51,469 bases of DNA from Pseudolabrys sp. (GCA_026125895.1 JAHCKG010000032.1:1-51469); one strand, 5' to 3'; positions 32,991 to 41,740 are shown, counted from the stretch's first letter. Notes: generated from the sequence alone by a model not told the origin. Numbers and translations are program-made.

Positions 32991-34316
32991 CTAGCGTTCG
33001 CGGAACGCGCCGGCGATTTCATCGCGCAGCGGGCCGACGAGGTATTGCAGCAGCGTGCGGGGCTTGGTCGGCACGATGACCTCGACCGGCATGCCGGCAG
33101 TCAGATCGACGTGCGAACGCTTGATGTCGTTCTGATCGAGCGCGACCTGGACCGAATAATAGCCCTGGCCGGTCTTGTCGTCGGTCAGGCGGTCGGCCGA
33201 GATGTTGGTGATGGTGCCGTAAAGGCTCGGCCGCTCGACGTAATTGATGCTGGTCAGCCGCACCTCGGCACGCTGGCCGCGCGCCACCTCGTTGACGCCA
33301 TTGAGCGGCAGCCGCGCTTCCGCCATCAGCGGATCGTCGGACGGCACGATGTCCATCAGCTTGGTGCCGGGCTGGATGACGCCGCCCTCGGTAAAGACCT
33401 CGAGGCCGACGACGGCGCCGGTCGCCGGCGCGCGGATCGCAGTGCGGTTGACGACGTCCTGCGCCGCTTCGATCTTCGGCTGCAGTTCGACGAGCTTGCT
33501 CTGCACGGTGCGGAGCTGGTCGGTGATGTCCGAGAGCCGCGCCCGTTCGATCTTGGCGATCTCGAGATCGGTCTGCGCGATCTGCTGCTGGCTGCCCGCG
33601 ATGTCGGCATTGCGCGCGCCACGATCGGCTTCCAGCTTGGCGAGATCGCGATGCAGCGCCCAGACGCGGGTCTGCGGCGTGAAACCGGACTGCAGGAGCT
33701 TCTCGGCGCCTTCGGTTTCCTTCTGCAGCAGCGCCGTTTGCGCGTTGAGCCCGTTGACCTGAGCGCGGTAGCCTTCGATCTGCTCCGTGAGCTGCGCCAC
33801 CTTTTTGCGCTGCACGTCGGTCTCGGTGTCGAACTGGCGGCGGCGCACGCCGAGCAGCGCCTGTTCGTTGGCCATGGCCTGGCGCACATTGGGATCGCTG
33901 GTACGCCGGGTGAGTGTGTCGGCGAAAGCGATTGTGTCGCCGCCGTCGCGCTCCGTGGTCAGCCGCGCTTCCTGCGCCAGCGCGGCGTCGCGCTCGGATG
34001 AGAGCACGTCGAGTTTGGCGCGCGCGTCGCTGTCGAACAAAGTGATGAGCACCTGGCCCTTGGCGACGTGCTCGCCCTCGCGCACCGCCAGCTCCTTGAC
34101 GACGCCGCCGTAAGGATGCTGCACGGTCTGGCGCTTGCCCTGCACCTGCAGCGCGCCATTGGCGATCGCAGCGCCGGATACCGGCGCCAGCGTGCCCCAC
34201 AGCATGAAGAAAGACAGGAAGGCGACGACAACGCCGAACCCGATCCAGGCGGGGCGGCCCGGATTGGTGTAGTCGGCGCGCTGCGGCCGGCGCGGGGCGA
34301 GGGACATCTCGCTCAT
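32991..34316 (-). CDS. HlyD-family type I secretion periplasmic adaptor
   Basis: A 441-residue membrane fusion protein that joins the inner-membrane exporter to an outer-membrane TolC-like channel. One membrane segment (about residues 27-47, IGFGVVVAFLSFFMLWGTLA) precedes a barrel-sandwich start (GKRQTVQHPYGGVVKELAVR), a long coiled-coil hairpin (about 110-280), and the return of the lipoyl half (TAIRAPATGAVVGLEVFTEG near 292-311) with a C-terminal beta-barrel (AEVRLTSINYVERPSLYGTI). This is the PrtE/HlyD family. Its ATG overlaps the ABC exporter stop (ATGA), so the genes are coupled. TolC is not in the window. Confidence 0.93.
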   Translation of the reverse strand: MSEMSLAPRRPQRADYTNPGRPAWIGFGVVVAFLSFFMLWGTLAPVSGAAIANGALQVQGKRQTVQHPYGGVVKELAVREGEHVAKGQVLITLFDSDARAKLDVLSSERDAALAQEARLTTERDGGDTIAFADTLTRRTSDPNVRQAMANEQALLGVRRRQFDTETDVQRKKVAQLTEQIEGYRAQVNGLNAQTALLQKETEGAEKLLQSGFTPQTRVWALHRDLAKLEADRGARNADIAGSQQQIAQTDLEIAKIERARLSDITDQLRTVQSKLVELQPKIEAAQDVVNRTAIRAPATGAVVGLEVFTEGGVIQPGTKLMDIVPSDDPLMAEARLPLNGVNEVARGQRAEVRLTSINYVERPSLYGTITNISADRLTDDKTGQGYYSVQVALDQNDIKRSHVDLTAGMPVEVIVPTKPRTLLQYLVGPLRDEIAGAFRER

Positions 34317-36043
34317 GGCGCGCCCGCCTGCTGCACCTGCTTCTGCCGCAGGTTTTCATAGACCTCGGACGGCGGCCCGATCATCTCGACGACGCCGCCG
34401 CGCAGCACCAGCACCGTATCCACGATCTCGAGGATGGTGGTGCGGTGGGTGATGACGACGATGGCGGCGCCTTGCGCCTTGCAGTCGGCCAGCGCGTCGC
34501 GCAGCGCCGTTTCGCCCGGACCGTCTAGATTGGCGTTGGGCTCGTCGAGCACCAGCAGCGGTGGGCGGGCGAGCAGCGCGCGGGCAAGGCCGAGGCGCTG
34601 CCGCTGGCCGCCGGACAGGCCGACGCCGCCGGGGCCGAGCAGGGTGTCGTACTGCTTCGGCAGTTCGAGGATCATGTCATGGATGCCGGCGCGCTTGGCG
34701 GCGTCGATGATGTCGTCGGTCGAGGCGTCGCCGAAGCGCGCGATGTTGTCGCGCACCGAGCCGGCGAACAGGCCGACATCCTGCGGCAGGTAGCCGACCT
34801 GCCGGCCGAGTTCGAGCGGATCCCAGTGATTGTAATCGAGATCGCCGAAGCGCAATTGCCCTTCGGCCGGCAACGAGGCGCCGACCAGCAGCCGCGCCAG
34901 CGAGCTCTTACCCGAACCGCTCGGCCCGACGATGCCAATGGCCTCGCCGCCGCCAATGGAGAAAGAGAGGCCCTTCAACACCGGCTCCTTGCGCGCGGGC
35001 GCGTTGTAGAACACCTCGCGCACGTCGAGCGTGTTACGGGAGCGCGGCACGATGGTGCGCGGCGCCGACAGATCGACGGCATTGAGCACGTCATTGACCT
35101 GATTGTAGCCCTCGCGCGCGGCGACGAACTGTTTCCAGGTGCCGACCGCCTGTTCGACCGGCACCAGCGCGCGACCCATGACGATGCTGGCGGCGAAGAT
35201 TGTGGCCGGCGAGATGACGTGATCGATGGCGAGCCAGGCGCCGGTGCCGAGCATCAGCGATTGCAGCAGCAGGCGGCAGAAGCGGATGACCGAGGCCATC
35301 ACCGCGTTCTTGTCGCTGGCGAAGGCCTGCTGCGCCAGCATCTGCGAGCGCTGTGTCTGCCAGTTGCGCTCGACAGCGGGCTGCATGCCCATGGCGCGCA
35401 CGACGTCGGCGTGACGCAGCACATTGTCAGTGAAGACATAAGCCTGGTTGCCGGCGCGCTCGGCATCCTTCAGCGGGCTGCGCGTCATCACTTCATTGAT
35501 CCAGGCAAGTCCCAGCAGCAGTGCCGCGCCGAGGGTAGCGAGGGCACCGAGCAGCGGATGGATGAAGAACAGCAGCAGCAGATAGATCGGGATCCACGGC
35601 AGATCGAACGCGAAATAGATGCCGGGTCCGGTGATGAAGCTGCGGAAGGTTTCGAAGTTGCGCAGTTGCAAAGAGTCACGGGCGCTGCCGCGCCGCGCCG
35701 ACCGCACCACCAGCGATTCGAAGATGCGGCCGGCGAGCGCCAGATCGAGCCTTATGCCGCAGCGGATCAAGATCTGCGCGCGCACGGCGTCGAGCGCCGC
35801 CATGGTCAGCAGCGCGACGGCGAGAATGATGGTGAGCAGGACGAGGGTTGTGATGTTCTCGTTGAGCAGGACGCGGTTATAGACCTGCATCAGATACAGC
35901 GGCGACGACAGATAGAGCAGGTTGATGGCGCTCGAGAACGCGCCAGCGGCGGCAAAATGCCGCCACAGACCCACCAGCGTTTCCCTGATCGGGTCCGACC
36001 GGACCCGATCCGCTTCAAGCGTGGCTTGAGCCGCCGCACTCAT
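34313..36043 (-). CDS. prtD: type I secretion ABC permease/ATPase (PrtD family)
   Basis: A 576-residue exporter half-transporter with five or six N-terminal membrane helices (about 25-300) and a C-terminal nucleotide-binding domain: Walker A IGIVGPSGSGKSSLARLL near 366-383, signature LSGGQRQRLGLARALL near 472-487, Walker B PPLLVLDEPNANLD near 490-503 and the H-loop VVITHRTTIL. No C39 peptidase domain is present, so the substrate should carry an uncleaved C-terminal signal, as in PrtD/HasD systems. Partner HlyD overlaps its end. Upstream on the same strand is a 98-residue Gly/Ser/Asp-rich gene, the likely cargo. Confidence 0.93.
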   Translation of the reverse strand: MSAAAQATLEADRVRSDPIRETLVGLWRHFAAAGAFSSAINLLYLSSPLYLMQVYNRVLLNENITTLVLLTIILAVALLTMAALDAVRAQILIRCGIRLDLALAGRIFESLVVRSARRGSARDSLQLRNFETFRSFITGPGIYFAFDLPWIPIYLLLLFFIHPLLGALATLGAALLLGLAWINEVMTRSPLKDAERAGNQAYVFTDNVLRHADVVRAMGMQPAVERNWQTQRSQMLAQQAFASDKNAVMASVIRFCRLLLQSLMLGTGAWLAIDHVISPATIFAASIVMGRALVPVEQAVGTWKQFVAAREGYNQVNDVLNAVDLSAPRTIVPRSRNTLDVREVFYNAPARKEPVLKGLSFSIGGGEAIGIVGPSGSGKSSLARLLVGASLPAEGQLRFGDLDYNHWDPLELGRQVGYLPQDVGLFAGSVRDNIARFGDASTDDIIDAAKRAGIHDMILELPKQYDTLLGPGGVGLSGGQRQRLGLARALLARPPLLVLDEPNANLDGPGETALRDALADCKAQGAAIVVITHRTTILEIVDTVLVLRGGVVEMIGPPSEVYENLRQKQVQQAGAP

Positions 36044-36074
36044 TGTCTGTCGTCCCCGGACAAAAAGGCCGGAA

Positions 36075-36127
36075 CGTGAGGGCCCCTGAAGGCCCCCACG
36101 CCCCGGTTCACGCCGTCAAGACGGCGT
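36075..36127 (-). terminator. two hairpins between candidate substrate gene and prtD
   Basis: ACGCCGTC-AA-GACGGCGT (36110-36127) and CGTGAGGGCC...GGCCCCCACG (36075-36100, one mismatch) lie between the 98-residue gene and prtD. Neither has a T-run on the minus strand. Such an arrangement often lets a secreted protein be made in excess over its transporter. Confidence 0.45.
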
Positions 36128-36154
36128 TACTAAGCTTGAGCTCTCGGGCGCCGC

Positions 36155-36451
36155 TTAGAGCAGGCCGCCGAGCAGACCACCGCTGTCCTGGTTGCCTTCG
36201 CTCATGTGCTCGCTCGAGTTGCTGATGCCGACAACGGTCGGCGCAGCAATGCCGAGGCCGAGATCGCCGATGCCGGTGAAGCTCGACGAGTCGCCGCCGT
36301 CGGAACCGCCGTCCGAAGACTGGCTATGCAGGATATCCGACGCATTGAGGCCCAGTTGGGGATTGGTGCCGATCACCGAATTGAAGTCGTTCGAGTCGTG
36401 CGAGGAGTCGCTGCCACCATTGCCGCCGAGCAGATTGTCGAGAAGTGCCAT
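36155..36451 (-). CDS. small Gly/Ser/Asp-rich protein, candidate type I secretion substrate
   Basis: A 98-residue acidic protein with no signal peptide, rich in Gly, Ser, Asp and Asn (LLGGNGGSDSSHDSNDFNSV at about residues 7-26). A middle hydrophobic stretch is FTGIGDLGLGIAAPTVVGIS (about 59-78), and it ends in GGLLGGLL. It lacks the GGxGxD nonapeptide repeats of RTX proteins. A small, acidic, cysteine-free protein encoded directly upstream of prtD-hlyD, with a hydrophobic C-terminus, fits a cargo of this exporter. The assignment is inference from context and composition. MALLDNLL at the start mirrors the end. Confidence 0.7.
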   Translation of the reverse strand: MALLDNLLGGNGGSDSSHDSNDFNSVIGTNPQLGLNASDILHSQSSDGGSDGGDSSSFTGIGDLGLGIAAPTVVGISNSSEHMSEGNQDSGGLLGGLL

Positions 36452-36856
36452 ATCGGAATCTCCGTTCTGGTTTCACTAGACGCTGTCGTCAGCATCATCG
36501 CGCTCGCTGACTACGACAGCAGTCCGCAGCTAACCGGCCAATCATGAATCCGTTCGGAAAACGCCGCGTTCTTTTTGTGTTCATTTGACGATGCAGGAAC
36601 ATCGCGCGCTGTTTGAAGCGGACTATGTCTTATGCTGCATGCGGGACCGCTGCGATGGTCACGCTGTTCCTGTCGCTTGATCGACACTATCGCCGTGCGA
36701 TCGACATACATCGCGCACACGCGCGCCCTGATCATACGTGCTAGGATGAAGCGTCATCAGCGAAGCACGAGTTCAATCGACGAGTTGAATTGACCAAACA
36801 AAAACCCCGCCATCGCTGGCGGGGTTTTTTATGTCGCCCTCGTAAGGGGGAGAGGC
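36452..36856. other. intergenic region between ctrA and the secretion locus
   Basis: No gene is convincing in these 405 bases. The region should contain the minus-strand promoter of the secretion genes (near 36452-36600) and ends with the bidirectional terminator at 36799-36830. It is more A/T-rich than its surroundings. Confidence 0.5.
36799..36830 (-). terminator. bidirectional Rho-independent terminator after ctrA
   Basis: AAAACCCCGCCA, loop TCGC, TGGCGGGGTTTT: a 12-bp stem with A-runs left and T-runs right, so it can stop transcripts from both sides. It lies 26 bases downstream of the ctrA stop. Confidence 0.9.
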
Positions 36857-37558
36857 TTAAGCGGGGATCCGCTCGTCCGCCTCGTTCGGCTCGCGCAGCA
36901 CGTAGCCGCGGCCCCAAACGGTCTCGATGTAATTCTTGCCGTCCGACGCGTTCGCCAGCTTCTTGCGCAGCTTGCAGATGAAGACGTCGATGATCTTGAG
37001 TTCCGGCTCGTCCATGCCGCCATAGAGATGGTTGAGGAACATCTCCTTGGTGAGCGTCGTCCCTTTGCGCAGGGAGAGCAGCTCGAGCATCTGGTATTCC
37101 TTGCCGGTCAGATGCACGCGCTGGCCGGTGACCTCGACGGTCTTGGTGTCGAGATTGACCACCAGGTCGCCGGTGTTGATGACCGACTGGGCGTGGCCCT
37201 TGGACCGGCGGACGATGGCGTGGATGCGGGCGATCAGCTCGTCCTTGTGGAACGGCTTGGTCATGTAGTCGTCGGCGCCGAAGCCGAGGCCCTTCACCTT
37301 GTCCTCGATGCCGGCGAGGCCGGAGAGGATGAGGATCGGCGTCTTGACCTTGGAGACCCGCAAGGACCGCAGGACCTCGAAGCCCGACATGTCGGGCAGG
37401 TTCAGGTCGAGCAGGATAATGTCGTAATCGTAGAGCTTGCCGAGATCGACGCCTTCCTCACCGAGATCGGTGGTGTAGACGTTGAAACTTTCGGATTTCA
37501 GCATCAGCTCAATGGATTGAGCGGTCGCGCTGTCATCTTCTATGAGTAGAACGCGCAT
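36857..37558 (-). CDS. ctrA: cell-cycle master response regulator CtrA
   Basis: A 233-residue OmpR-type response regulator. The receiver domain has [20 protein letters not shown], phospho-acceptor Asp51 in [13 protein letters not shown], and the conserved Lys in [12 protein letters not shown]. The winged helix (about 125-230) has [20 protein letters not shown] and [20 protein letters not shown], which is near-identical across alphaproteobacteria. CtrA controls division, polarity and flagellar genes, and receives phosphate from CckA through ChpT, whose gene is also here. Upstream lie four GANTC methylation sites within about 280 bases. It diverges from fliI and ends at a strong terminator. Confidence 0.97.
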   Translation of the reverse strand: MRVLLIEDDSATAQSIELMLKSESFNVYTTDLGEEGVDLGKLYDYDIILLDLNLPDMSGFEVLRSLRVSKVKTPILILSGLAGIEDKVKGLGFGADDYMTKPFHKDELIARIHAIVRRSKGHAQSVINTGDLVVNLDTKTVEVTGQRVHLTGKEYQMLELLSLRKGTTLTKEMFLNHLYGGMDEPELKIIDVFICKLRKKLANASDGKNYIETVWGRGYVLREPNEADERIPA

Positions 37559-37644
37559 TGAAGTCCCCTATCTCGCCGCTTCCGGGCTATGGGTCAGCGC
37601 CGCTTGGGCGGCGAGTTCTTGAAAAAAACGCGGTGGGACAAACC

Positions 37645-37842
37645 GATTCGACACTATTCGGACATGGTTAACAAAACCTGATTCCGGCGCGCAAGCGGAA
37701 GCTGGCGCGAACGCGCCGAATCGACCTAAAGTCTTGCTGCCGAGTGGTTTTTTGGCCACGACCCGTTTCGTGCTCCGGTTCATCAGTCGGTTTCAACCGA
37801 CACCGACGATCGTCGCCCAAGTCGCATTCTGCTGGGCGAATC
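37645..37842. promoter_or_regulatory. four GANTC (CcrM-type) sites upstream of ctrA
   Basis: GATTC at 37645 and 37680, and GAATC at 37718 and 37838, are direct readings. GANTC is the target of the cell-cycle methyltransferase CcrM, and in Caulobacter the methylation state of such sites with GcrA controls the ctrA P1 promoter. Four sites in 200 bases of GC-rich DNA is dense. Confidence 0.55.
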
Positions 37843-37901
37843 GTCGCAATTAGTCCCAAGTGTCGCCCGTCGGACGATGACCCAATGATTAACGACCCGG
37901 G

Positions 37902-37916
37902 TAAACACGGAGTTAA
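37902..37916. promoter_or_regulatory. candidate CtrA box between ctrA and fliI
   Basis: TAAA, seven bases (CACGGAG), TTAA: one mismatch from the CtrA consensus TTAA-N7-TTAA. It lies about 340 bases ahead of ctrA and 295 ahead of fliI, so it could serve either. Functional status is inference. Confidence 0.4.
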
Positions 37917-38049
37917 TACGCACAGGTCCCCGGTAAGCCTAAGGGCAGGTTTACGGCGTTTTTGGCGTGACCGTTCGGCGGGTTCCGGACGCCCAAGAGG
38001 TAAAGAGGGCGATTCGGATGAGGCAGGGGGCCCGGGGCGCGCTCGCTTT

Positions 38050-38162
38050 CACCTCTCCCATGGGGAGAGGTCGGCGAGCGCAGCGAGCCGGGTGAGGGGG
38101 TACGGACCCTCGATAGACACTTGCCCCCTCACCCCAACCCTCTCCCCAAAGGGGAGAGGGAG
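38050..38162. repeat. composite palindromic repeat (family B) before fliI
   Basis: The left part is CCTCTCCC ATG GGGAGAGG and GGCGAGCGCAGCGAGCC with GGTGAGGGGG. The right part is CCCCCTCACC, CCAACC, CTCTCCCC AAA GGGGAGAG. The halves face each other as a large inverted repeat. It lies immediately upstream of fliI. Confidence 0.8.
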
Positions 38163-38210
38163 TCGGGCTGAGTTCGCCGCTCGCTTGATGGCTCACATTG
38201 GATTCCGACG

Positions 38211-39533
38211 ATGAAAGCCCTCGCCGAACAAATCAGCGATATCGACGGCGTCGAGATCTACGGGCGCGTCGTCGGCGTGCGCGGCCTGATGGTCGAGGTG
38301 GCAGGGCCGCTCTATGCCATGTCGGTCGGCTCGCGGCTGACCGTCGAGGGCGGCAACGGCCCGGTGCCGTGCGAGATCGTCGGCTTTTCCGGCAAACTGG
38401 CGCTGGCCATGCCGTTCGCGCCGCTCGAAGGCGTGCGCCGCGGCTGCCGGGCGCTGGTATCGTCGTCGGCCATGAGCGTGCGCCCGTCGGACGCTTGGCT
38501 CGGCCGCGTCGTCAACGCGCTGGGCGAGCCGATCGATGGCAAGGGCCCGCTGGTCGCCGGGCCGTCGCCTTATCCGTTTCGCAATGCGCCGCCGGCGGCG
38601 CATTCGCGCAACCGCGTCGGCGCGCCGCTCGACCTCGGTGTCCGCGTGCTCAATACCTTTCTCACCGTCTGCCGCGGCCAGCGCATGGGTATTTTCGCCG
38701 GCTCCGGCGTCGGCAAGTCGGTGCTGCTGTCGATGCTGGCCAGGAATGTCTCGGCCGACGTGTCGGTCATTGGCCTGATCGGCGAACGCGGCCGCGAGGT
38801 CCAGGAATTCCTGCAGGACGATCTCGGCGAGGCCGGCCTCGCGCGCTCGGTGGTGGTCGTGTCGACATCCGACGAGCCGGCCCTCATGCGCCGCCAGGCG
38901 GCGTATCTGACGATGACGATCGCCGAATATTTCCGCGACGAGGGCAAGGACGTCCTCGCCATGATGGACTCGGTGACGCGGTTCGCCATGGCGCAGCGGG
39001 AGATAGGTCTCTCCGCCGGCGAGCCGCCGACCGCCAAAGGCTATACGCCGACGGTGTTCACCGAGCTGCCGCGGCTCCTGGAGCGCGCCGGCCCCGGCAC
39101 CAACGAGCAGGGCACCATCACCGGCATCTTCACGGTGCTGGTCGATGGCGACGACCACAATGAGCCAGTGGCCGACGCGGTGCGCGGCATTCTCGACGGC
39201 CACATCGTCATGGAGCGCGCCATCGCCGAGCGCGGCCGCTATCCGGCGGTCAACGTGCTCAAATCGGTGTCGCGCACCATGCCGCGCTCCGCCGACCCGA
39301 ACTTCCTGCCGGTGATCAAGCGCGCGCGCTCGGTGATGGCCACCTATTCCGACATGGAAGAGCTGATCCGCCTGGGCGCCTACCGGCCGGGCTCGTCGGC
39401 CGATGTCGATGAGGCGATCGGTCTGCACAAGCCGCTCGAGGCCTTCCTGACCCAGGGCAAGGACGACGCCACCAGCCTGATTGAAGGCTATCAGATGCTG
39501 GAACAGATCGTCGGACGGCCGCCGGCGGCCTGA
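38211..39533 (+). CDS. fliI: flagellum-specific export ATPase FliI
   Basis: A 440-residue ATPase of the flagellar type III export apparatus, a relative of the F1 beta subunit, acting at the cytoplasmic face of the basal body. Motifs: Walker [21 protein letters not shown] near 159-178 (Lys169), the conserved [20 protein letters not shown] near 189-208, Walker [20 protein letters not shown] near 248-266 and [20 protein letters not shown]. Its length is normal. The ATG lies close behind a palindromic repeat. It is followed by fliJ, with 169 bases between, and diverges from ctrA. No other flagellar genes are in view. Confidence 0.96.
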   Translation: MKALAEQISDIDGVEIYGRVVGVRGLMVEVAGPLYAMSVGSRLTVEGGNGPVPCEIVGFSGKLALAMPFAPLEGVRRGCRALVSSSAMSVRPSDAWLGRVVNALGEPIDGKGPLVAGPSPYPFRNAPPAAHSRNRVGAPLDLGVRVLNTFLTVCRGQRMGIFAGSGVGKSVLLSMLARNVSADVSVIGLIGERGREVQEFLQDDLGEAGLARSVVVVSTSDEPALMRRQAAYLTMTIAEYFRDEGKDVLAMMDSVTRFAMAQREIGLSAGEPPTAKGYTPTVFTELPRLLERAGPGTNEQGTITGIFTVLVDGDDHNEPVADAVRGILDGHIVMERAIAERGRYPAVNVLKSVSRTMPRSADPNFLPVIKRARSVMATYSDMEELIRLGAYRPGSSADVDEAIGLHKPLEAFLTQGKDDATSLIEGYQMLEQIVGRPPAA

Positions 39534-39702
39534 TCGGGCCCGATTTAGCCAGGGATGAGTCGAATATGATCGTTTCTGGAAACCGAAAACTAACGATATT
39601 GGCCCACAGTCGCTCAACTGGACGGTCCGGGGCGTTCCGCACCGGCGGCGTGTATTGCCGCCCGACGCGCGCCTTTCGGGGCTTCGGGGGAGTATTGAGT
39701 CG

Positions 39703-40125
39703 ATGAAGTCACGTGAAACCCTCATTCGCCTGAAGAAATTTCAGGTCGACGAGAAGCGGCGCAAGGTCGCGCAGATCGAGGCCATGATGGCCGAGTTCGA
39801 CCGCATCGCCGGCGAACTCGACCGCGAGATCCGTCTCGAGCAGGACCGCGCCGGCATCCACGATCCCGGCCATTTCGCCTATCCGACTTACGCCAAGGCG
39901 GCGATGACCCGGCGCGAGAACCTCAAGCGCTCGGCCGAGGAGCTCAAAGGCCAGCTCGACGACGCCAAGGCGGCGCTCGGCGAGGCCTTCGAGGAGCTCA
40001 AGAAGGTCGAGATGCTCGACGAGCGCGACAAGGAACGCGATCGCGCCGAGCAGAATGCCCGCGAACAGGCCGAACTCGACCGCATCGCCACAATGCGCTT
40101 TACGGCCGGCGGCGCGCACGCATAA
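39703..40125 (+). CDS. fliJ: flagellar export chaperone-like protein FliJ
   Basis: A 140-residue, almost wholly helical coiled-coil protein (LIRLKKFQVDEKRRKVAQIE near 7-26; RENLKRSAEELKGQLDDAK mid-way), matching FliJ in length, coiled-coil character and position after fliI. FliJ binds the FliI hexamer in the manner of the F1 gamma subunit and couples it to the FlhA gate. The ATG at 39703 (MKSRETLIRL) follows a GGGGGAG site by about eleven bases. A GTG-type extension to 39655 is unlikely. A terminator is found 50 bases after its stop. Confidence 0.88.
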   Translation: MKSRETLIRLKKFQVDEKRRKVAQIEAMMAEFDRIAGELDREIRLEQDRAGIHDPGHFAYPTYAKAAMTRRENLKRSAEELKGQLDDAKAALGEAFEELKKVEMLDERDKERDRAEQNAREQAELDRIATMRFTAGGAHA

Positions 40126-40174
40126 AACGATTCAGTTTCGACAAACGGCATCACTCCACGTTATCGCTTAGAAG

Positions 40175-40198
40175 CGGCGCCCCAACGGGCGCCGTTTT
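40175..40198 (+). terminator. Rho-independent terminator after fliJ
   Basis: CGGCGCCC, loop CAAC, GGGCGCCG, followed by TTTT. It ends the fliI-fliJ transcript. Confidence 0.85.
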
Positions 40199-40324
40199 GC
40201 ATTGTGGCATCGCCGGCGTATCGCAAACGGCGTTTAACCCGACGCCGCCACAACCTTTAATTGTCACGGAAGCGATCATGCGCTACCTCTGCGCGACGGT
40301 GGAATTGAGTTCGCGGGAATTGGA

Positions 40325-40471
40325 ATGCGCGCGCACGTCCTCGCTATCGCTGTGGTGTCCGTTGTGGTGATCGTTTCGCTCGCCGCCGGCCACATCCTGA
40401 CGGAACGCCTGCTGGCGACGGCGGCCGAACAGGGCCAGACGGGCGAAGCCGCGCCGGTTTCGCACAAATAA
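40325..40471 (+). CDS. 48-residue single-pass membrane protein
   Basis: A very short gene with one predicted membrane segment: residues 5-21 (VLAIAVVSVVVIVSLAA). The remainder (GHILTERLLATAAEQGQTGE, then a short polar tail) is hydrophilic. The ribosome site GGGAATTGG directly precedes the ATG at 40325, and codon use is in line with its neighbours. It begins 127 bases after the fliJ terminator and so has its own promoter. The function is unknown; small single-pass proteins often regulate a larger membrane complex. Confidence 0.5.
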   Translation: MRAHVLAIAVVSVVVIVSLAAGHILTERLLATAAEQGQTGEAAPVSHK

Positions 40472-40579
40472 GCTACACAGCTTATATCATTGATCGCCGT
40501 TGCCTGCCGCCCTAGGCTGAGCCCAACAACGGCGCGCGCCGTCACATCGCGCCGCGCCGGAACAGCCGGGAGGATATCG

Positions 40580-41740
40580 ATGTCCGCGCCAAGCCAAGCC
40601 GCCACGCACAGCCAGCCGTCCGCCGCGCCGCGGCGCCCGCCGTTCCGCGCCGATCATGTCGGCAGCCTGTTGCGGCCAGAGTATCTCAAGGAAGCGCGCG
40701 AGCAGGCCGAGCGCGGGGAGATCACGCGCGAGGCGCTGCGCGCCATCGAGGACCGCGCCATTCGCGAGGTGGTGAAGCTGCAGGAAGACGCCGGCCTGCA
40801 ATCGATCACCGACGGCGAATTCCGCCGCGCCTTCTGGCATGTCGATTTCCTCTCGGGCTTTGACGGCATCGAATGGACGCACGGCAATTACGCGGTGAGC
40901 TTCAAGGGCGAAGGCGGCGCCGTGGCGCAAACGTCGTCGATGCTGGTGGTCAACGGCAAGGTGAAGCGCTCGAAGCCGATCATGGTCGATCACTTCGCCT
41001 ATCTCAAATCGGTGGCGCACCGCACGCCGAAGTTCTGTATTCCGTCGCCGACCTACATGCACATGCGCGGCGGCCGCAAGGTCGTGGGCAAGACCGCCTA
41101 TCCCGACATGGCCGAGTTCTGGGCCGACGTGGTGAGCGCCTATCGCGCCGAGATCGCCGACCTGCGCGCCGCCGGCTGCACCTACTTGCAGCTCGACGAC
41201 GTGTCCTTCGCAACCATGTGCGATCCGTCGATCCAGAAGCAGATCGGTCAGGACGGCGAGGACCCGGCGTCGCTGGCCGTGCTGTATTGCGACATCATCA
41301 ACGCCATCACCAAGGGCCGCGATCCGTCGCACGCCGTGACCATGCACACCTGCCGCGGCAACGCGATGAGCATGTGGATGGCGGAGGGCGGCTACGATCC
41401 GGTGGCGGAGACCTTGTTCAACCGCGCCGACGTCGATGGCTTCTTCCTCGAATACGACACCGAGCGCGCCGGCGGCTTCGAGCCGCTGCGTTTCGTGCCC
41501 AAGGGCAAGAAGATCGTGCTGGGGCTCGTCTCGTCAAAGAGGCCGGAACTGGAGACCAAGGATTATCTCAAGCGCCGCATCGAGGCAGCGACGAAATATG
41601 TGCCGCTGGAAGACCTCTGCCTCAGCCCGCAATGCGGCTTTGCCTCCAGCCATCACGGCAACAAGATCACCGAAGAGATCGAGCGGCGCAAACTCGCTTT
41701 GGTGGTCGAAGTCGCGGACGAGGTCTGGGGCGGCCGATGA
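40580..41740 (+). CDS. cobalamin-independent methionine synthase-like (MetE C-terminal domain) protein
   Basis: A 386-residue protein resembling the C-terminal catalytic half of MetE (COG0620-type, stand-alone). The motif FRADHVGSLLRPEYLKEARE near 23-42 is followed by ITDGEFRRAFWHVDFLSGFD near 76-95, LQLDDVSFATMCDPSIQ, and HTCRGNAMSMWMAEGGYD near 256-273, containing a likely zinc-ligand His/Cys, and CLSPQCGFASSHHGNKI near the end with a Cys ligand. Stand-alone homologues may demethylate other methyl donors or be catabolic rather than make methionine. ATG 40580 follows a strong GGGAGG. Its stop overlaps the TetR gene start. Confidence 0.85.
   Translation: MSAPSQAATHSQPSAAPRRPPFRADHVGSLLRPEYLKEAREQAERGEITREALRAIEDRAIREVVKLQEDAGLQSITDGEFRRAFWHVDFLSGFDGIEWTHGNYAVSFKGEGGAVAQTSSMLVVNGKVKRSKPIMVDHFAYLKSVAHRTPKFCIPSPTYMHMRGGRKVVGKTAYPDMAEFWADVVSAYRAEIADLRAAGCTYLQLDDVSFATMCDPSIQKQIGQDGEDPASLAVLYCDIINAITKGRDPSHAVTMHTCRGNAMSMWMAEGGYDPVAETLFNRADVDGFFLEYDTERAGGFEPLRFVPKGKKIVLGLVSSKRPELETKDYLKRRIEAATKYVPLEDLCLSPQCGFASSHHGNKITEEIERRKLALVVEVADEVWGGR

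Larger units (their letters stand above)
37559..38210. other. divergent control region between ctrA and fliI
   Basis: No gene is seen in these 652 bases. They hold four GANTC sites near ctrA, a candidate CtrA box (37902-37916), several TTAA tracts, and a family B palindrome (38050-38162) that ends just 48 bases ahead of the fliI start. Confidence 0.7.

Noticed and set aside
40472-40579. SAM or cobalamin riboswitch ahead of the MetE-like gene
   Set aside because: The gap is only about 108 bases and shows no conserved riboswitch core or paired elements that I recognise.
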